This document shows positions 1-13,200 of a stretch of DNA of 25,046 bases, piece after piece. This DNA is from Pelargonium nanum. Its lineage: Eukaryota; Streptophyta; Magnoliopsida; Geraniales; Geraniaceae. The notes under the pieces are model-generated. The model had not been told where the DNA came from, did no database searches, and worked only from the letters and a program-made list of their open reading frames with translations. Positions within the stretch are counted from its first letter, which is position 1; the number at the start of each line of letters is the position of its first letter. Where the stretch lies: positions 1-25,046 of the forward strand of contig JAYMTF010001243.1 in the NCBI GenBank assembly GCA_036897485.1, written 5' to 3'. A program made the translations under genes and the position numbers.

Positions 1-590
1 ATGAAGTTGCAAGAAGCTAATTTTTTTTGCTTATGGCATGAGAAGTAGAGAGAGAATTATACATATTCCAACTATGTCCTTACTTGATGAGTTATAATGA
101 TTTTTTTATTATTATTTTTTAGAATCATGTACATTTTAGTCATTTCAAAAAAATATTTTTGAAGTAATTTTTTTTTGTATTTTGATTTAAAAGCACTTCT
201 CTTTACTTTTGTTAGCAAACAATCATAGCTTTTGAAAGTTGTTTGAAGTCACTTCTAGCTTCTTAGAAGTGTTACCAAACAAGCACGAAGTGATTAATTT
301 GAAGTATTACGTAGTTTTGACTCACTTGATGTATTATAACCGATTTATATAAAAATAACATGTATGTCTTATCCAAATAAGGGAGTAAATGTACTATGTA
401 CTAAATCAGTTTAGTTTGTTAGTATACTTCAATAACATACATAATCAAACAATTTGTTTTACATAATAAAATGAACAAACAAAAATTTTAAAGGTAACAA
501 ATTGTCCATTTTCTCTTTAGTAATTTTTAAGGTATTTCTCACTTTCAATTTTTTTTTCTACGGTATTTCTCAAAATCTCTCCGGCTTGCT
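1..590. other. Left-edge intergenic DNA with a possible MITE fragment
   Basis: No coding potential is evident. The first ~290 bases are AT-rich and contain short inverted and repeated copies of an AGAAGCTA / TAGCTTCTTAGAAGTG motif (for example near 10-18 and 257-272), followed by 'ttaccaaacaagcac', a style of terminus common in short non-autonomous plant DNA transposons. The left end would lie outside the window and no target-site duplication can be checked, so this is only a suspicion. The remainder up to about 590 is AT-rich and shows nothing recognisable. Confidence 0.3.
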
Positions 591-813
591 AAACAAGCAC
601 TAGACTGGTAGGTGGTTGGAAAAAAAAAATACAATCGATCTCCCCCAAAACGAAAACGACACCCCACATGCTTAAAACGACAAACAATCCACATTCTGAC
701 TTCTTCCTCTTCCGTTTCTCAACCTTCACTTCACGCCCACGCACACACACACAGTCCTGTTCTGGTCCAGACCAAGACACCTTCCTCCATTTTCTCTTCC
801 TCCATACCTCCAT

Positions 814-821
814 AAACCCTA
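814..821 (+). promoter_or_regulatory. Telo-box (AAACCCTA) in the leader or core promoter of the coiled-coil gene
   Basis: A perfect AAACCCTA lies about 75 bp before the start codon at 895, inside a pyrimidine-rich stretch (roughly 690-815) typical of plant core promoters and 5' leaders. Telo-boxes are common near transcription starts of broadly expressed plant genes. The transcription start is not known, so the site may be promoter or leader. Confidence 0.5.
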
Positions 822-829
822 GCCATTGC

Positions 830-910
830 ATGCGCGATCTCTGCTCAATTTTCTCTCCCGATCGATCCGTCAATTCGTCCACCGACAATCCAAGATGTCG
901 TCATGGCTGA
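830..910 (+). other. Upstream ORF overlapping the main start codon
   Basis: An ATG at 830 opens a 26-codon frame (MRDLCSIFSPD...) that ends in TGA at 908-910, so it overlaps the main ATG (895) in another frame. Its start context is poor (T at -3, C at +4), while the main ATG has A at -3. If the transcript begins upstream of 830, ribosomes would need leaky scanning to reach the main frame. It is visible in the sequence; whether it lies in the mRNA depends on the unmapped transcription start. Confidence 0.45.
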
Positions 911-3900
911 GATCTGCGGTGAACAAAGCCGTGGAGGTTGGGAACAAGAACAACCTCACTCGCACTGTCAGGAACACTGTCGATACCGTCGTCCAGCAGG
1001 CAGGACAGGCCGTCGCCGAAGGCGCCAAGCTCTTGCAGGATCGAATTGTATTTCACTCTTCTCTCTGTTTATCTTTTGGCTTTGTGATTGATTGCGAGAA
1101 ACCGACAACAGTAGTTTCTACTTTCTTATGTATATTTTGAAAATTCTGTGATTCTGTGTGTTTTGCTGCTTCTGTTGAGTGTTTCCTGCCGTTAACAGCT
1201 GACATTGTTGAGCTTTGGCACTTAGGGTTTAGCGTTACTGCTTTTGTTGAACTTTTGAAGGTTTCGATCAGTTATAATGATTGTTTACTGGTGTGTTTTT
1301 TTTCTTTTGGCGGGAGATATTTTATTAGCTTGTGTAGCTATTAGTGTAGTTTTCTGTTTTGTTGGGTTCGGAATATTTACAATTTTCAACTTTGAGGATA
1401 AAAATGTGTTTTAAAAACAAATTTAGAATTCAAATGGAATTACTTGAATGCAATGGCCATAAATAGCAAAATATATGTTGAAGTAAATGTGATTATGAGG
1501 AGGTAGTTTGATTGGCTGGGCCTGGTTGGTTCGATTAATTGGATGCTAGATTTGTTTATTTTTGAATTAGGAATTTTAACTCCGCAGTTTGGCAGCTCCT
1601 AAAGTCCTCATGGCGTGCTTTAACTTTTCACCTAATATTTACTCTCCTCACTCTGAGGTTTAATTTGTATCTTTGTGTCCAATGTTAGTAATGGGAACTA
1701 CTTGCTTACTTTTTACTCCCTTTTAAATGAATATATTCTCAAAGCTGCAAAGTTCAGCCTTCACAGCTTCCCATTGCGTTGTCAGTATCTCTCTTTCCTA
1801 TTTAGCATTTCAATTTTTCCATTTTCATGCAATTTCAGGGTGCTCGGAATTTCAAGAGTGCCAAGTATACCATCAAAAGATTGGAAGAAGCTGCTGTCAA
1901 TTGTAAGGGGGATGAAAGAACACATTTACTGAGAAGATGGTTGGTTGTGCTGAAAGAAATTGAAAAATCATCTAATGTTTCATCTGAAAGTAAAGGAAAG
2001 ACCCTTGAAGAACACCTTGTTCATGATGAATCCAAAGACAATCTGAATAAACCTTCCCGGGTCAGTAAATCCTTAGTTCTTTGCTTTCCGTCTTCTTGAG
2101 TTGTTAGATTTTAGATTTATATTTTAAAGCATTTTATATTTCTGCATATTCTTAACTTTAATTCACTCAACATTTTGATAAATGAACCCCAAATTTGTTT
2201 GTATTGACCTTTCGTTGTAATGGATAGGTCCTCTATTATGACAGTGATGCTGAGGGCGAACCAATGAATTTTCGTGATGTTTTTCTTCAAAGTCAGGCTC
2301 TGGAGGGCATTACATTGTCCATGGTACGTTGATTTAATATCATCTGTTGGTATTCAATTGAATTGGGTTAACAACTATTCAAAACCAGTTGAAGATAAAT
2401 CATTGCCATTCCACAACATTAGAACCTTGATTGTGTTATATATCGGAAATATGGAAGTTTAGAATTGATGTTACTTTATTAAATATTTTTAGTATTCTGC
2501 GTACAATTTGCTTTATGCTTTACATTTTGTACTTGTTTTTATTATGGTAAAAACTTTCATTTAAGTATGCTATCTTCCATATCATTATGATCCTAAAGGA
2601 TGCTTTTCTTTCCCTTTATTTTTATAGGTTTTTGTAATTGCTGATTTTGGAGGTTAACCGCTGGTTAACTCTTTTCTATGAATCAGATTCTTGAAGCACC
2701 AAATGAGGAAGAAGTGGCTCTGCTCCTGGAGATGTTTGGGTGAGCCCTCATTTTATTGTGTAACTTTTTGAGGGGTCCCTTCAGCAATTGTTGGTATTGC
2801 CTATCAAAAAGAAAAAGAAAAAAACTTTTGGAGGGGTCCAATGTGCCATTTTGTGTAGGTTCTTGCCTGGATGAGCATGAAATTCCTTTTAAATATGATG
2901 CAAAGGCTTTGACATTATTACTATTAAGGAGTTTGTGATTCACAATTTTTTTACTTGATAAGAAACTTTATATTCAATTTCTTTGGTCTGGTTTGAAAAG
3001 AGTTGAGTATTGAAGTTGGCATGTATTGGATCTGATTCTTCTTTTGCAATTTGACTACTGCAGCCTATGCCTTACTGGAGGAAAAGAAATTCATAATGCA
3101 ATAGTGAGCAGTATACAAGATTTAGCAAAGGCCTTTTCAGGTTATGAAGATGAAGTACTGGTAAAGACATTAAATATATTTACTATCAAATGCATATAGC
3201 ATGAGAAATCTTGCTGGTGTTTTTAGTTTATTTTTTTAGTCTCATAAAGCTTACAACGCCAAAATAACTATTGTCCCAATCTTGAACAACTTTGTTTTTA
3301 ATCCTTTTTGGTTCATTATGCAGCCTTACCCCTGCTATTGCAGGACACTCTTTGCCTAACTTGAACCCATGACCTCAAGTCACTAGGTAGCAACTTTACT
3401 GTGTGTCAAGGCTCACCCTCACAAATATTTTACCATGAGCAAAGTACATAGCATTATTTTGTTGTTGCTAGAGTTCTTTTTAAACATAACAATAACCATT
3501 ATTTATTCATCAAGATGAAGGGTTTATATGAGTAAAGGCTGAACTTGACCTTTAGTAAGGGAATCCTGGGATTTTTCCTGATTTTGCTCATGTACATGAT
3601 ATTTGTGCCTTGTTTTTGTTTCAAAGTGGGCATTGCGACTTCATTGACTTCTCCTTATTTTTAATTGTTTAAATTATTTGATGTTCAGGTAAAGCGAGAG
3701 GAATTGCTTCAATTTGCACAAAATGCAATTACAGGGTTGAAAATTAGTGCTGATCTTGGCAGGTGATTAATATCTTCAATAAAAGTTGCAGATGTCATGT
3801 GCGTGTTTCGTAAATAGACTACACAGCTCTCTTTATTTAAATGATTATACTTCCTTTATTTTGCAATTGTTTGTTTCAATTTTGTTAGATATTGTATTAA

Positions 3901-6900
3901 ATATCTTAGGTTTGTTAAATCTCTTCAAACTTTTCTTGTTAGTTTTGATCTCTTCTATTAATTAATGAATCCATAACCTTTTTTTCTTCCTTTTTTTGAC
4001 GGTTTAATCATTAAATATCATATAAATCATAATTCCACTTAAATGTAGTCATATTTCAGTTTCTGTCAAGTTGAACTTCTCTCTCTTTCTAACTAATTAA
4101 TAGGTTTCCTTAAATTGGATTGTTGGCTGTTTGCGTAATGAACTTGTTTTAAAATTCAAATTTCAGATGCTTATGAAATGAATTGTGTGTAGTTAACATA
4201 TTTTTCTTATGATCTCATTCTTGATCTTCTTTCTGTCACAGAATAGATGCTGAAGCCAGTAACTTAAAGAAAAAGCTTGAGGCTATGACATCCTCTCAGG
4301 AGCCTTTAAATGAAGATTTTGATAAAGTTTCTAAAGAATCAACTAAAGCAACAATAGAGGTGAGCTTATTTATACAACAGCCATTAATGTCTTGTTTGGG
4401 TTGCAAAACATAGCAGAACTTATAAAACTTTTTTGTCTTTTCCTGTTTTCATTTACTTGGATTATCATAAACATGACCATGAGTAATACTATGGTACATA
4501 GTTGCACATGATTCTCCTAGATGTGCCGGTTTTGTAATTGTTTATCAAGTGACATGTTATTTGGCACATGAAATCTGACCACCCCAACTTTTGGCAGGCT
4601 TTGAAAGGAGCACTTTCACAAATTCGAGCTTGTTCTAGACTGGAAGGGCTATTGTTAAGGAAGAAAACTATAAGTAATGGAGAGTCTCCCGAGATCCATG
4701 CCCAAAAGGTGTGTTCTCTGTGAAACTTTTTCCACCATGTTTTGTTATCCCTATTCAAACTATGATTAGATAGGGACATGGATGTCTGCAGAAGAAACGT
4801 AACTATTGTGAGACAAGAATTACTAGTCATCTATTAGTTTCATTGTTGAATATAGTAAGTTTCCTTGTTGATGTAATAAGTCTTCAGTTTCCTTGTTGAA
4901 AATTCATCCTTATACTGTATAAGATATGCCGTCTAGTGTCAAGTGGTGCTGGATACAAAGGGGAACAGTTACTGTATGAATACTGTCTGCCACACTAATT
5001 GAGAGGGGCTAAGTGTCTGAAAAAAAATCATATTTTTGCATGCCCGTCTAGGTTATGTGAATGGACGCTCGTAATGTTACACACACACACGTGTCTGATA
5101 GTTTCGCATCAAATCGTCATGCTCCTTCATGTCCATAGAGTGTAGCTTGTTTCTTTGTTTGTTGATCATAATTCAAAACCAAGATTCATTAGGGCTTTTA
5201 TCTTATATAATTTGTACGCTTCTTGATATTTTTGGGCGATTTGTTATTTTTTTCTTCTCTTATGTTGTAATCAGCCAAGTTATTGGATGATGCATTTATA
5301 ACTTGGTAATTTGTTCTATGGTTAATTCTGTAAGGGCTGTAAAATTACTGTTATGAATCTAACTGCATATATGTGATTAGGTTGATAAATTGAAGGTTTT
5401 ATCAGAATCTCTTGCTAGCTCTACCACAAAAGCTGAAAAACGCATTTTGGATAGCAGGTAAAATTCCATACTTAGAACTGTATGTGCTATTTTTTGTTAC
5501 TTTATTAAGTACCTACAATATATATTTCCATGTAAATATTTATTTAGTCATTAGTTTATTGTTCCCCTTTTCCTTGAAAAACTTCATTGCATTTAAAATG
5601 GCACCTTCATTTTTGGGCCCGTTTGATTATACTCCATAGTGATTCGAGTTTGACGAGCGTTGATTCATGTTTAGTAGTAATTCTTTAACATCATCCCCTG
5701 GTTTTCTCTTTAGGGCAAAGCTTAGTATTACTACTTTTTTATGTATACATTCTAAGTGCAGAGAAACTTTGTTTAGTTCTAGTTGTTTCCACATGAGCCC
5801 TCTGTACATTTTATTTATTTATTTTTATTTTTAATGTGTATAAACCCTCTTGAACCTTCTCACCAAGAAGTTCTCGAAAACTTTACACATTTAATGTTAT
5901 TGATAGCTTATAGTTTGTACTTTGTAGTTGACACACCTTTCTTTTGTAGTAGATGACAGTATAACTGTATAAATAACTGTTATGTTTTTTTTTTCCTGAT
6001 ACCTGGTCAGAGTTCAGAAAGAAGAGGCTTTGAAAGTTCGTGTTACCAAAGCCACTGAAGTTAGTGAAAAAGAAAAGGTAACAGATTTCAGCGACCTTGC
6101 GGCAATGACTTGTTTTCTTATATGCCACCTCCATATTACTGAAGGCTAAGTACAGTAATTATGATTCTCTGTTTATGAGGTCTGTTTAACAGTACTGGTT
6201 TAGATATTTTAATTATGTTGGAAAAATGCTATGGCTTGCCTTCTTTTTTATTGTCTGTTATAAATGTATGACTTTAATGATTGTGTAGGTATGCAATCAT
6301 TAATGTTCTTATTATGTGTACCATATTTTTCTTACCTGAATGATCAATTTCAATCTTTAATTGTTACTCCCATGAGTGTCCACTTTTCAATTTTCGTGAG
6401 GATTAATGATGCGTTGGTTAGAGTTAGACTTTTCCTCTTATACCCCTGTGTGCTTTTGTTTTTTTTGCAAGGGGTTCTAAATAAATTATCTTTGGGATAT
6501 TGTTGGTAATTAATGCATAACTAACAAACCAAAAGAGGAAAGTGGACACTCATTTTGAGACGGAAGGTATAAAATTTTCATAGATAGCTTGACATTCAAG
6601 AAAAACAATCAGAAATAAGTTATAAATGTTACTTGTTTACTTCTCGCTCTAACTTTCATGACGGATGTTGCTTAGTTGCATGGTATCCTACTCCTATTTG
6701 TACTTACTTTATGATGCCCACTTTTTAACCAAGTCATCAAACAGGATTGCTATGGTATGTGAAGTCAATCTGATATGTGTGGTATCTTTTGGTTCATGAC
6801 CCTTTTTTTTGGCTTTATGGTATATGGTGCTATAAATACCACATTTGTTACATGCGTGTAGTGTCTCTTAAACATTTATTTGATTTTTCCTCTTTCTTTT

Positions 6901-9479
6901 TATGTTCTTCGTCCAGGAATTATCAGCTGAGATTGCAGGGCTTGAGGAACAAAGAGACAAGCTTGAAGCTGAACTGAAAAAGGTAGTTGCAATTTATCTC
7001 CTGATATACTCTCTCGACTCCCACTCACATGTTATTCTTTTTGCAATACGATTTCATGCACTATAGGTTTGTGTCATCTAAAAGGTGGTGGTTATATGTT
7101 AACTTGTTCAAAACAATGATATTTTGTGTGCTCTGTAGTCCTTTTGGAAAATTTCGCTTATCTGCAGATCATTATCTTGAAGAGTTATGGATGACACCGC
7201 TTTCCTACAAGAGTTAGAAGTGATATAAAAATAAGTGTAATTCAGTGACCACAACATTTGTATTGGCTATAGTTTAATCTGGAACTATGATTTTGAAACA
7301 CATCTTATATTGCTTTCATCGATTACCCACTGCTGGCTGGAAGTGTTTCTAAGTTCTAACTGTCGACATGGTGTAGGTGAATATATCCTTGGCCGCTGCT
7401 CAAGCACGCCTTCGTGATACCAGGGAAGAGATAGACCAATATGATGAAGCTAACAATCAGATTGTTGCACACCTGAAAACAAAGGTATTTCATACCATCT
7501 CCTTGTTTCTTTCTGAGTTCTAATCTGAAAAGAACGTATCCTCCATGGCTACTATTCTGCTCCTCTCATCATTTTATGTGTCTGATTCTTCTTTTACATT
7601 GTGAATTACAGGAAGACGAGTTGTTGAAATCCATATCCTCGTGTAAGGTGGAAGGAAATGTTCTTAGCACATGGATTAATTTTCTTGAAGATACTTGGGC
7701 CATCCAATGCACAAATACAGAAAACAAGGAGAAGCAGGTCAAGTATGTTCTTACACTTCGAACTATTAAATATCTTCGTTTATCATTATATCCATAAGCA
7801 TCATCGTTACTATTTTGCTAATTTCACTGGAACACTCTGCCTGCGACTGGAAAATTTTGAGATTTTCTACCCGTAATAATGTCTTGATTCTTGAATGATT
7901 GAATTCACTAATTTTAGGCTACAAGGCTTTATTATTTGGTACTAATTGCTTATGACCTTTTTTTTTCTTTCAAGTGATGAACTAGAGAAACATGAAGACT
8001 ATTTTGTGAACTTGGTTATTCATCTCCTCTCTGCGTATAAGGTAACATTACAATTCTTAATTTTATCCTTTTGACATAATAGATATATATTTCAAAACCT
8101 CTCTCTCTCCCTCTTCTCATTGTGTACAAAATGTGTATTGCTTTTGCAGAAAGAGTTGGGGCCTGCTATCAATCGCATAGCAAAATATGTGGACAACCTA
8201 AAGAATTTGAGTGAGGGGTAACATATTATTTCATTGAAATAGTATTGACCTATTTTTGTCCAGTTTGAATTCCTTATATATGCTCAACTGATATGCCAGG
8301 TCACCGGTGCTATCAAGTGGGGATACTGAGGAATTCAAAGTCTTACACCCAAGAAAACATCTTGAGGAGGAATATTTAGATTACGAAGCAAAGGTATGTG
8401 TGGCTGCTCTCACACTTTTTGAGGTCAAACATGCTAAAACTAAAAGTGTGTTCATATTGGCATATCCCAAGTTCGCCAATCCTATTCTTCAAAGTTCATG
8501 GTACTATCTTTAGCCATGCACACAACTTTTACAAGTTCTCTTCTGTTTATCAAAGTAATATATACGAGTCTGTAGGGTAAATGATAATTTTGCTTACAAG
8601 TTCTACTATAATTAGCTGTCTTTTAAGTATGTTGTGTAAATGATAATTTTTTTCTTCTTCTTATTAGTATATGGGTATAGCATGTATGAAATAGACTTAT
8701 CATTCGTATGTTGCGACGACTTTCACCCACCTCATCATCCCTGCCATGTTTCTCCTTTCACGATTCAAAACTCATGATGAGTATTCTTATGTGCATAGTG
8801 TAGTTCCTTCTGTTCTTCCCAAATCGTTTTTATGTAATCCTTTTAAGATTGTGCATTATGCACCTCCTTTGAACCCTAATGGCCATAAAATAAAATGGTG
8901 CTGATATTTTTCTCTTGTTTCAGATTGTAACAACCTTCAGTGTAGTGGATCACATGAAAGAGCAGTTTTATGCTCACCAAGCGCAAATCTCCAGGTGAGC
9001 CATTCTTGCTGTATCCACATGTTAATTTTGTCAATAAAGTACAATCTCTTGTACAATACAAGCTTCACTGAAAATGGAATGCATTTTTATCTTGATCCAG
9101 GAAAGACGATGGCAAGGTGAAGGAGCTATTCGATGATGTTGAGAAGTTAAGAGGGGAATTCGAATCAGTTGAGAGACCAACTCTGGAGATGGAGACTCCA
9201 GCTCCAAAGCCAGACACTCCATCAAGTGGAAAGTCGCAGACAAGCCCGTTCCATCCTCCTCCAACTCAGGAAACTGAGCCAGTGGAATCTAAGGCAGACA
9301 AGCATCCTGTTTCGGGTACATCCAAGGCAGAGCCAGCACTAGATGCCGAAGCAGAGCTAGCAAAGCTTGAGTCGGAGTTTGGGAAGGTAGGTCAAGACTA
9401 CACGGAAGACGAGATCGGGGACTGGGAGTTTGACGAGCTTGAAAGGGAATTTAAATCCGGCGACTCAACGAGCAAATAA
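895..9479 (+). CDS. Conserved plant coiled-coil protein, 683 aa, 18 exons
   Basis: Exons: 895-1047, 1839-2060, 2228-2323, 2687-2739, 3064-3160, 3689-3762, 4242-4359, 4598-4708, 5381-5457, 6011-6077, 6917-6982, 7377-7484, 7612-7742, 7975-8041, 8150-8217, 8300-8393, 8924-8994, 9101-9479 (TAA). All junctions are GT-AG and keep one frame over 2052 nt. The protein starts [20 protein letters not shown], with no signal peptide or membrane segment. Residues 52-115 are basic and helical. About 270-440 is Lys/Glu-rich with heptad character (for example [14 protein letters not shown]), a likely coiled coil. About 583-620 is Pro/Ser-rich and presumably disordered, and the last ~40 residues are acidic, ending near [16 protein letters not shown] recognise it as a conserved plant family sometimes annotated golgin-like or coiled-coil, but no function is shown by the sequence. 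Start chosen at 895 because the frame upstream has no ATG. A Golgi-tether-like role is only a guess. Confidence 0.9.
3303..3418 (-). mobile_element. tRNA-derived SINE, Au-like, in an intron
   Basis: Read on the minus strand from about 3418, the sequence starts GTGAGCCTTGACACACAG, has a box-B-like GGGTTCAAGTT around 3357-3368, and continues through GGGGTAAGGCTGC to AATGAACC. The order and the GGTAAGGCTGC motif resemble the widespread plant Au-type SINE; the family name is from memory. It lies antisense within intron 5 of the coiled-coil gene (3161-3688). No clear target-site duplication or long A-tail was found, so it looks old or 3'-truncated. Confidence 0.6.
6365..6569. mobile_element. Stowaway-like MITE in an intron
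   Basis: The left end reads TACTCCC..ATGAGTGTCCACTTTTC and the right end reads GAAAGTGGACACTCATTTTGAGACGGAAGGTA, which are inverted copies apart from a short gap in the left arm. A TA dinucleotide sits at each end, as expected for Tc1/mariner (Stowaway) insertion. The element is ~205 bp, non-coding, and lies in intron 10 of the coiled-coil gene (6078-6916). It shares an internal stretch around 'taattaatgcataactaac' with the MITE at 12588-12843, so both belong to one family. Confidence 0.7.
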
Positions 9480-10281
9480 CACCATTGGCCTCATAGACGT
9501 GATGATGATTGATAGTTATTTCAATAAGCAATCAACATTTGTACAATTACAAGATGAACCTTACCTACCCCAAAAGCTGTGTTTTAGAAGAATAGTTTTT
9601 TTTTTGGTAACTTGAAATGGATGCTCGATCTTTATTCATTTGTTATGTAAATTATCCTACACATATGGTGTTGTAAACTCGAATTTGCTGAAACAAGTGG
9701 ATGGAAATCATGCATGAATGTAAATGGTTTACAATATGTATGTACGTACAAATATGCATACATAAATATATACCCAGAAACAAAAAAAAAGCAGCCAATC
9801 TTTCTTTCTCGTGACTATTTATAAATATGCTTCAGTCTCTAGATACACATCAACTTCATTAGAACATGCTTGGTTCTATCACTTGGACATACAAGTAACC
9901 TTGGAGAACCACAAGATTACATTACAAACATCAAATAAAAATACCAATTTTCAACACCCAACTGTCCAATACGTGTTGTTTGTTAGAACTCTACTTATAC
10001 ATATAAACATCATATAAACTCGCGTCGGGACATCGCTTCTTTCTCTATTTTAGGTATAATGATGCGCGGGTCTAACTGAGATAAGTCTGATTCAATTTTT
10101 TTTTACACAGTACGAGTTAAGAGATCAGACAAACCTGCAATTTACTTGTGAACAGCGTCTTCTTCGTATTGTTCCTCTTGAATCCCTCCCGGTGTGGGCG
10201 TACTTTCTAAACTCATTTCTGCACTTGTTTGACATCCATTGTCATGGTCTCTCTATGACTATGACCATACAAATTTGCAGA
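9480..10281. other. Tail-to-tail intergenic region
   Basis: About 800 bp between the stop codons of two convergent genes. It presumably holds both 3' UTRs and polyadenylation regions. It is AT-rich, with a poly-A run near 9781-9790 and no conserved coding frame. The short frames here lack codon bias or recognisable motifs. I see nothing else in it. Confidence 0.6.
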
Positions 10282-13200
10282 TCAGAGTGCGAAAATCCGA
10301 TCAACCTCCGAGTTGGAGTAGTCTGACTGATGGAACGAGTTTGACCCGCTCCTCCTTGCACTACTCCCTTTTTTTCTGAGGGCTCGATTCCTTTTCGACT
10401 TCACCACAAAATAAGTCATGGTGCCAAGAACGCCGGCCATTATCACTCCTCCCACCACCGTAACCAAAATTGCAGCCCATTGATACCGCCTGCCAACCAC
10501 TATGTACGAGGAGGCCATAAATGCCACTGAAGTGCAAACAGAAGCCAGCCACATTAACTTGTTAATCACTACCACAACTCGCTTCTCTGCCTTTGTCTCG
10601 CCCCTAACCAAAGTGATTTGCACAACCACAACAGCCAAAGACGTGAAAAGTGCGATGGCATTGAAGATGAAGAAGATTTTAAAGGAGGGACGGGCCACCA
10701 CCACAGCCATCCCATTATCATCATCACCACCGGGCACAGTAAAGATAGCAGCAAAGGCTACTGTCGCAAATAGCACAGCCACAACAGTTACCGAGTTCGT
10801 GGCATTGTTGATCCCTTCACGGTGGAGTTTCCTGAGTTCTTTAGAAATGTTGTGAACATTTTTGTTGGTTCTTTTGGTTTGCTCAAGCTGGATGTGAACG
10901 TCTTTCTTGATCTGAGTTACAGTTTTCCTCAATTCATCCCTTGGTTGGTTCAGCTCATTGGCTCTGAGGGCACCACGGCAAGAAAGGTATTCCTTTATTT
11001 CTGAGGATTCTTCTGAGAGAGGAAGGTCTTCGGCTATGTCAAGAGCTGTTTTGTGTTCTCTGGTCAGTGCATTAACATTGGTATCAGGGAGGTCTAACAA
11101 CTCTTTCACTATCTGCAAGGAAGAGAATCAAAGGCTCAGAAGCAAGATCACATGAATTCAGATGATTGCATTACTTAGATTTTACGGGTAAAAATAGAAA
11201 GGGGAAACCAAACTATCAAACCAGTATGCAGTACTTGTGTAGCGGGAAGAGATCAAAACCAGCCACCCGCATACAAAACAAAGTAGATACAGATTGTGGA
11301 CAAAGTTCTATTGGTATAAACATGGACAATGTTGAAAACGAAACAACTATCACTTTGGAAAGCTCCGGAGTTGTGCGAACAGTAGAGCTGTTACTTCATA
11401 CCCCCAAAAGGAAAGAAGTAGCAATAATGAAATAACCTTATACGTCGAGACTAGGAAAACTAAGAGCGAAAAAAAGGAACTGAGAATTTTCTAGCTACTT
11501 GATGAGGGGTTATGGTTCTGCACACCATGTCTCTGAAAAACATTACTTGAGAACGGTCATAAAAATATCTTTGCTTGAGATAAATGAAGATGCTAAAACC
11601 ACAAGTTCTTAATGAGATATAGCTAAACATAGATCTTATAAGAGCTTTTAGTAATCCAACAGTGTATAAAAGGGTGAACGGGAATCATTTTCTTTACATG
11701 TAATCAAAGCCATGATAGCTCTTCCATTGGGAATGAGAAGGAAAAGGAAAAGGGAAAAAAAATACCTCTACTCGTTTTTTCCTGGTGGCTACATGCAATG
11801 CTGTGTTACCAAACTTGTCAGGAAGCATAACTATAGCAGCATCTGCTTCAAGTAGCAGCTTCACCACTTCACAGCTCTGCCCTTTCACAGCCATATGCAA
11901 CGCAGTCTGTCCTTTTTTGTCTTTCCTTCGAGCCAGTTGTGGATCTTTAGTTAGCAATGCATTTACAATGTCCACGTGACCCTGTCTGGCAGCTAAATGC
12001 AATGCATTTTTTCCATTGGATTTTGAAGCATCCAACAAGGTAGAGTCCTTTGAAAGCAATTCATTAACTACTGTTGTATGTCCTCTTGTAGCAGCAGATA
12101 TTAGAGGTGTGGCACTAGATGCATTAACTGTTCTGCTTAGCCCAGGGTCATGATCTAACAGCACTTGAACAATGGCTACAAGAGACAAGGAAGAAACAAT
12201 TTCAGTTCAGTCTCCAAGCCTTATTATTATTATGTTTTATATGGAGTACAATTAATTTGTAAGATTAATTCTGCAACTGGTACCACCTCATGAAAATTTT
12301 GACAGTTAAATGTCTTTCAAGTTTACATTGCATGATCTCTGCACATTATTCGAAAAATGTACTTACTGACTAACTTTGCAGCTATTAGATTATGGATACA
12401 AGTCTCATCGGTAACTAAAAAATACAACTATTTCTGTGTGTTGAACCTTTCGTTTCAGACTTTCAGCGGCTCCTATTAAGATGATTGTTCTTATACTTTG
12501 AATGTTAATACAATACATATTGCTACTGGCACCTCATACGAACATCCGAAGAAGTCTAGTTTTAGGGATGGAGTTCTCAAAGGATGCTACTCCATCCGTC
12601 CCAAAATAATGGTACACTTCCCATTTTTTTGTAGAGATTAAGGATTAGTTGGTTAGGATTGGTTTTTCTTCCTTATGCTCCATTGTTCTATTGCTATAAC
12701 TTACAACAAACTAAAGGAAATCTAACTAACTTATCGTAGAGATATTGTTAGTAATTCATGCATAACTAACTTTCTACATAAGAACTGATAAAAAAAACTT
12801 CCTAAATAAGAAAGTGGACAATTATTTTGGAAATGAGGGAGTAACTAGCATGGTATTAGTGCAAGTTCTAAGTGGATGAAGCACAAGTCACATAAAAAGG
12901 ATTGAGGAGCATAATCCATCATACACGTTGATGGGTGGTTGATAGGTCATTCATTGTCTCTCGTCCTAATATCTAGCCTTGGGTATTGAGTTCTTGTAAG
13001 GGTTCATATCAACACTACTCATCAGTCAAGCCATCACTCATCAGAAAGCAAGGCAATACTTCTAATGCTACAGTTTAAGCTCCAAAAAGTCCCAAAGGAA
13101 CCTTAATTTCTCAACTTCTAATCATTCTTATGAAGAAATTTCAGCATTTAGGCAATTTGAACTAACAATCAAATAGTATGATCTACTTCAAAAACCAAAA

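Noticed and set aside
826-894. A 23-residue basic N-terminal extension of the coiled-coil protein that looks like an organelle presequence
   Set aside because: The in-frame extension begins with TTG, not ATG. The only nearby ATG (830) is in another frame. The extension is therefore 5' leader read in frame, and the start at 895 is kept.
10502-10855. A 117-residue plus-strand frame rich in Thr and Ala
   Set aside because: It is antisense to the PGG-domain exon of the ITN1-type gene and has no recognisable features.
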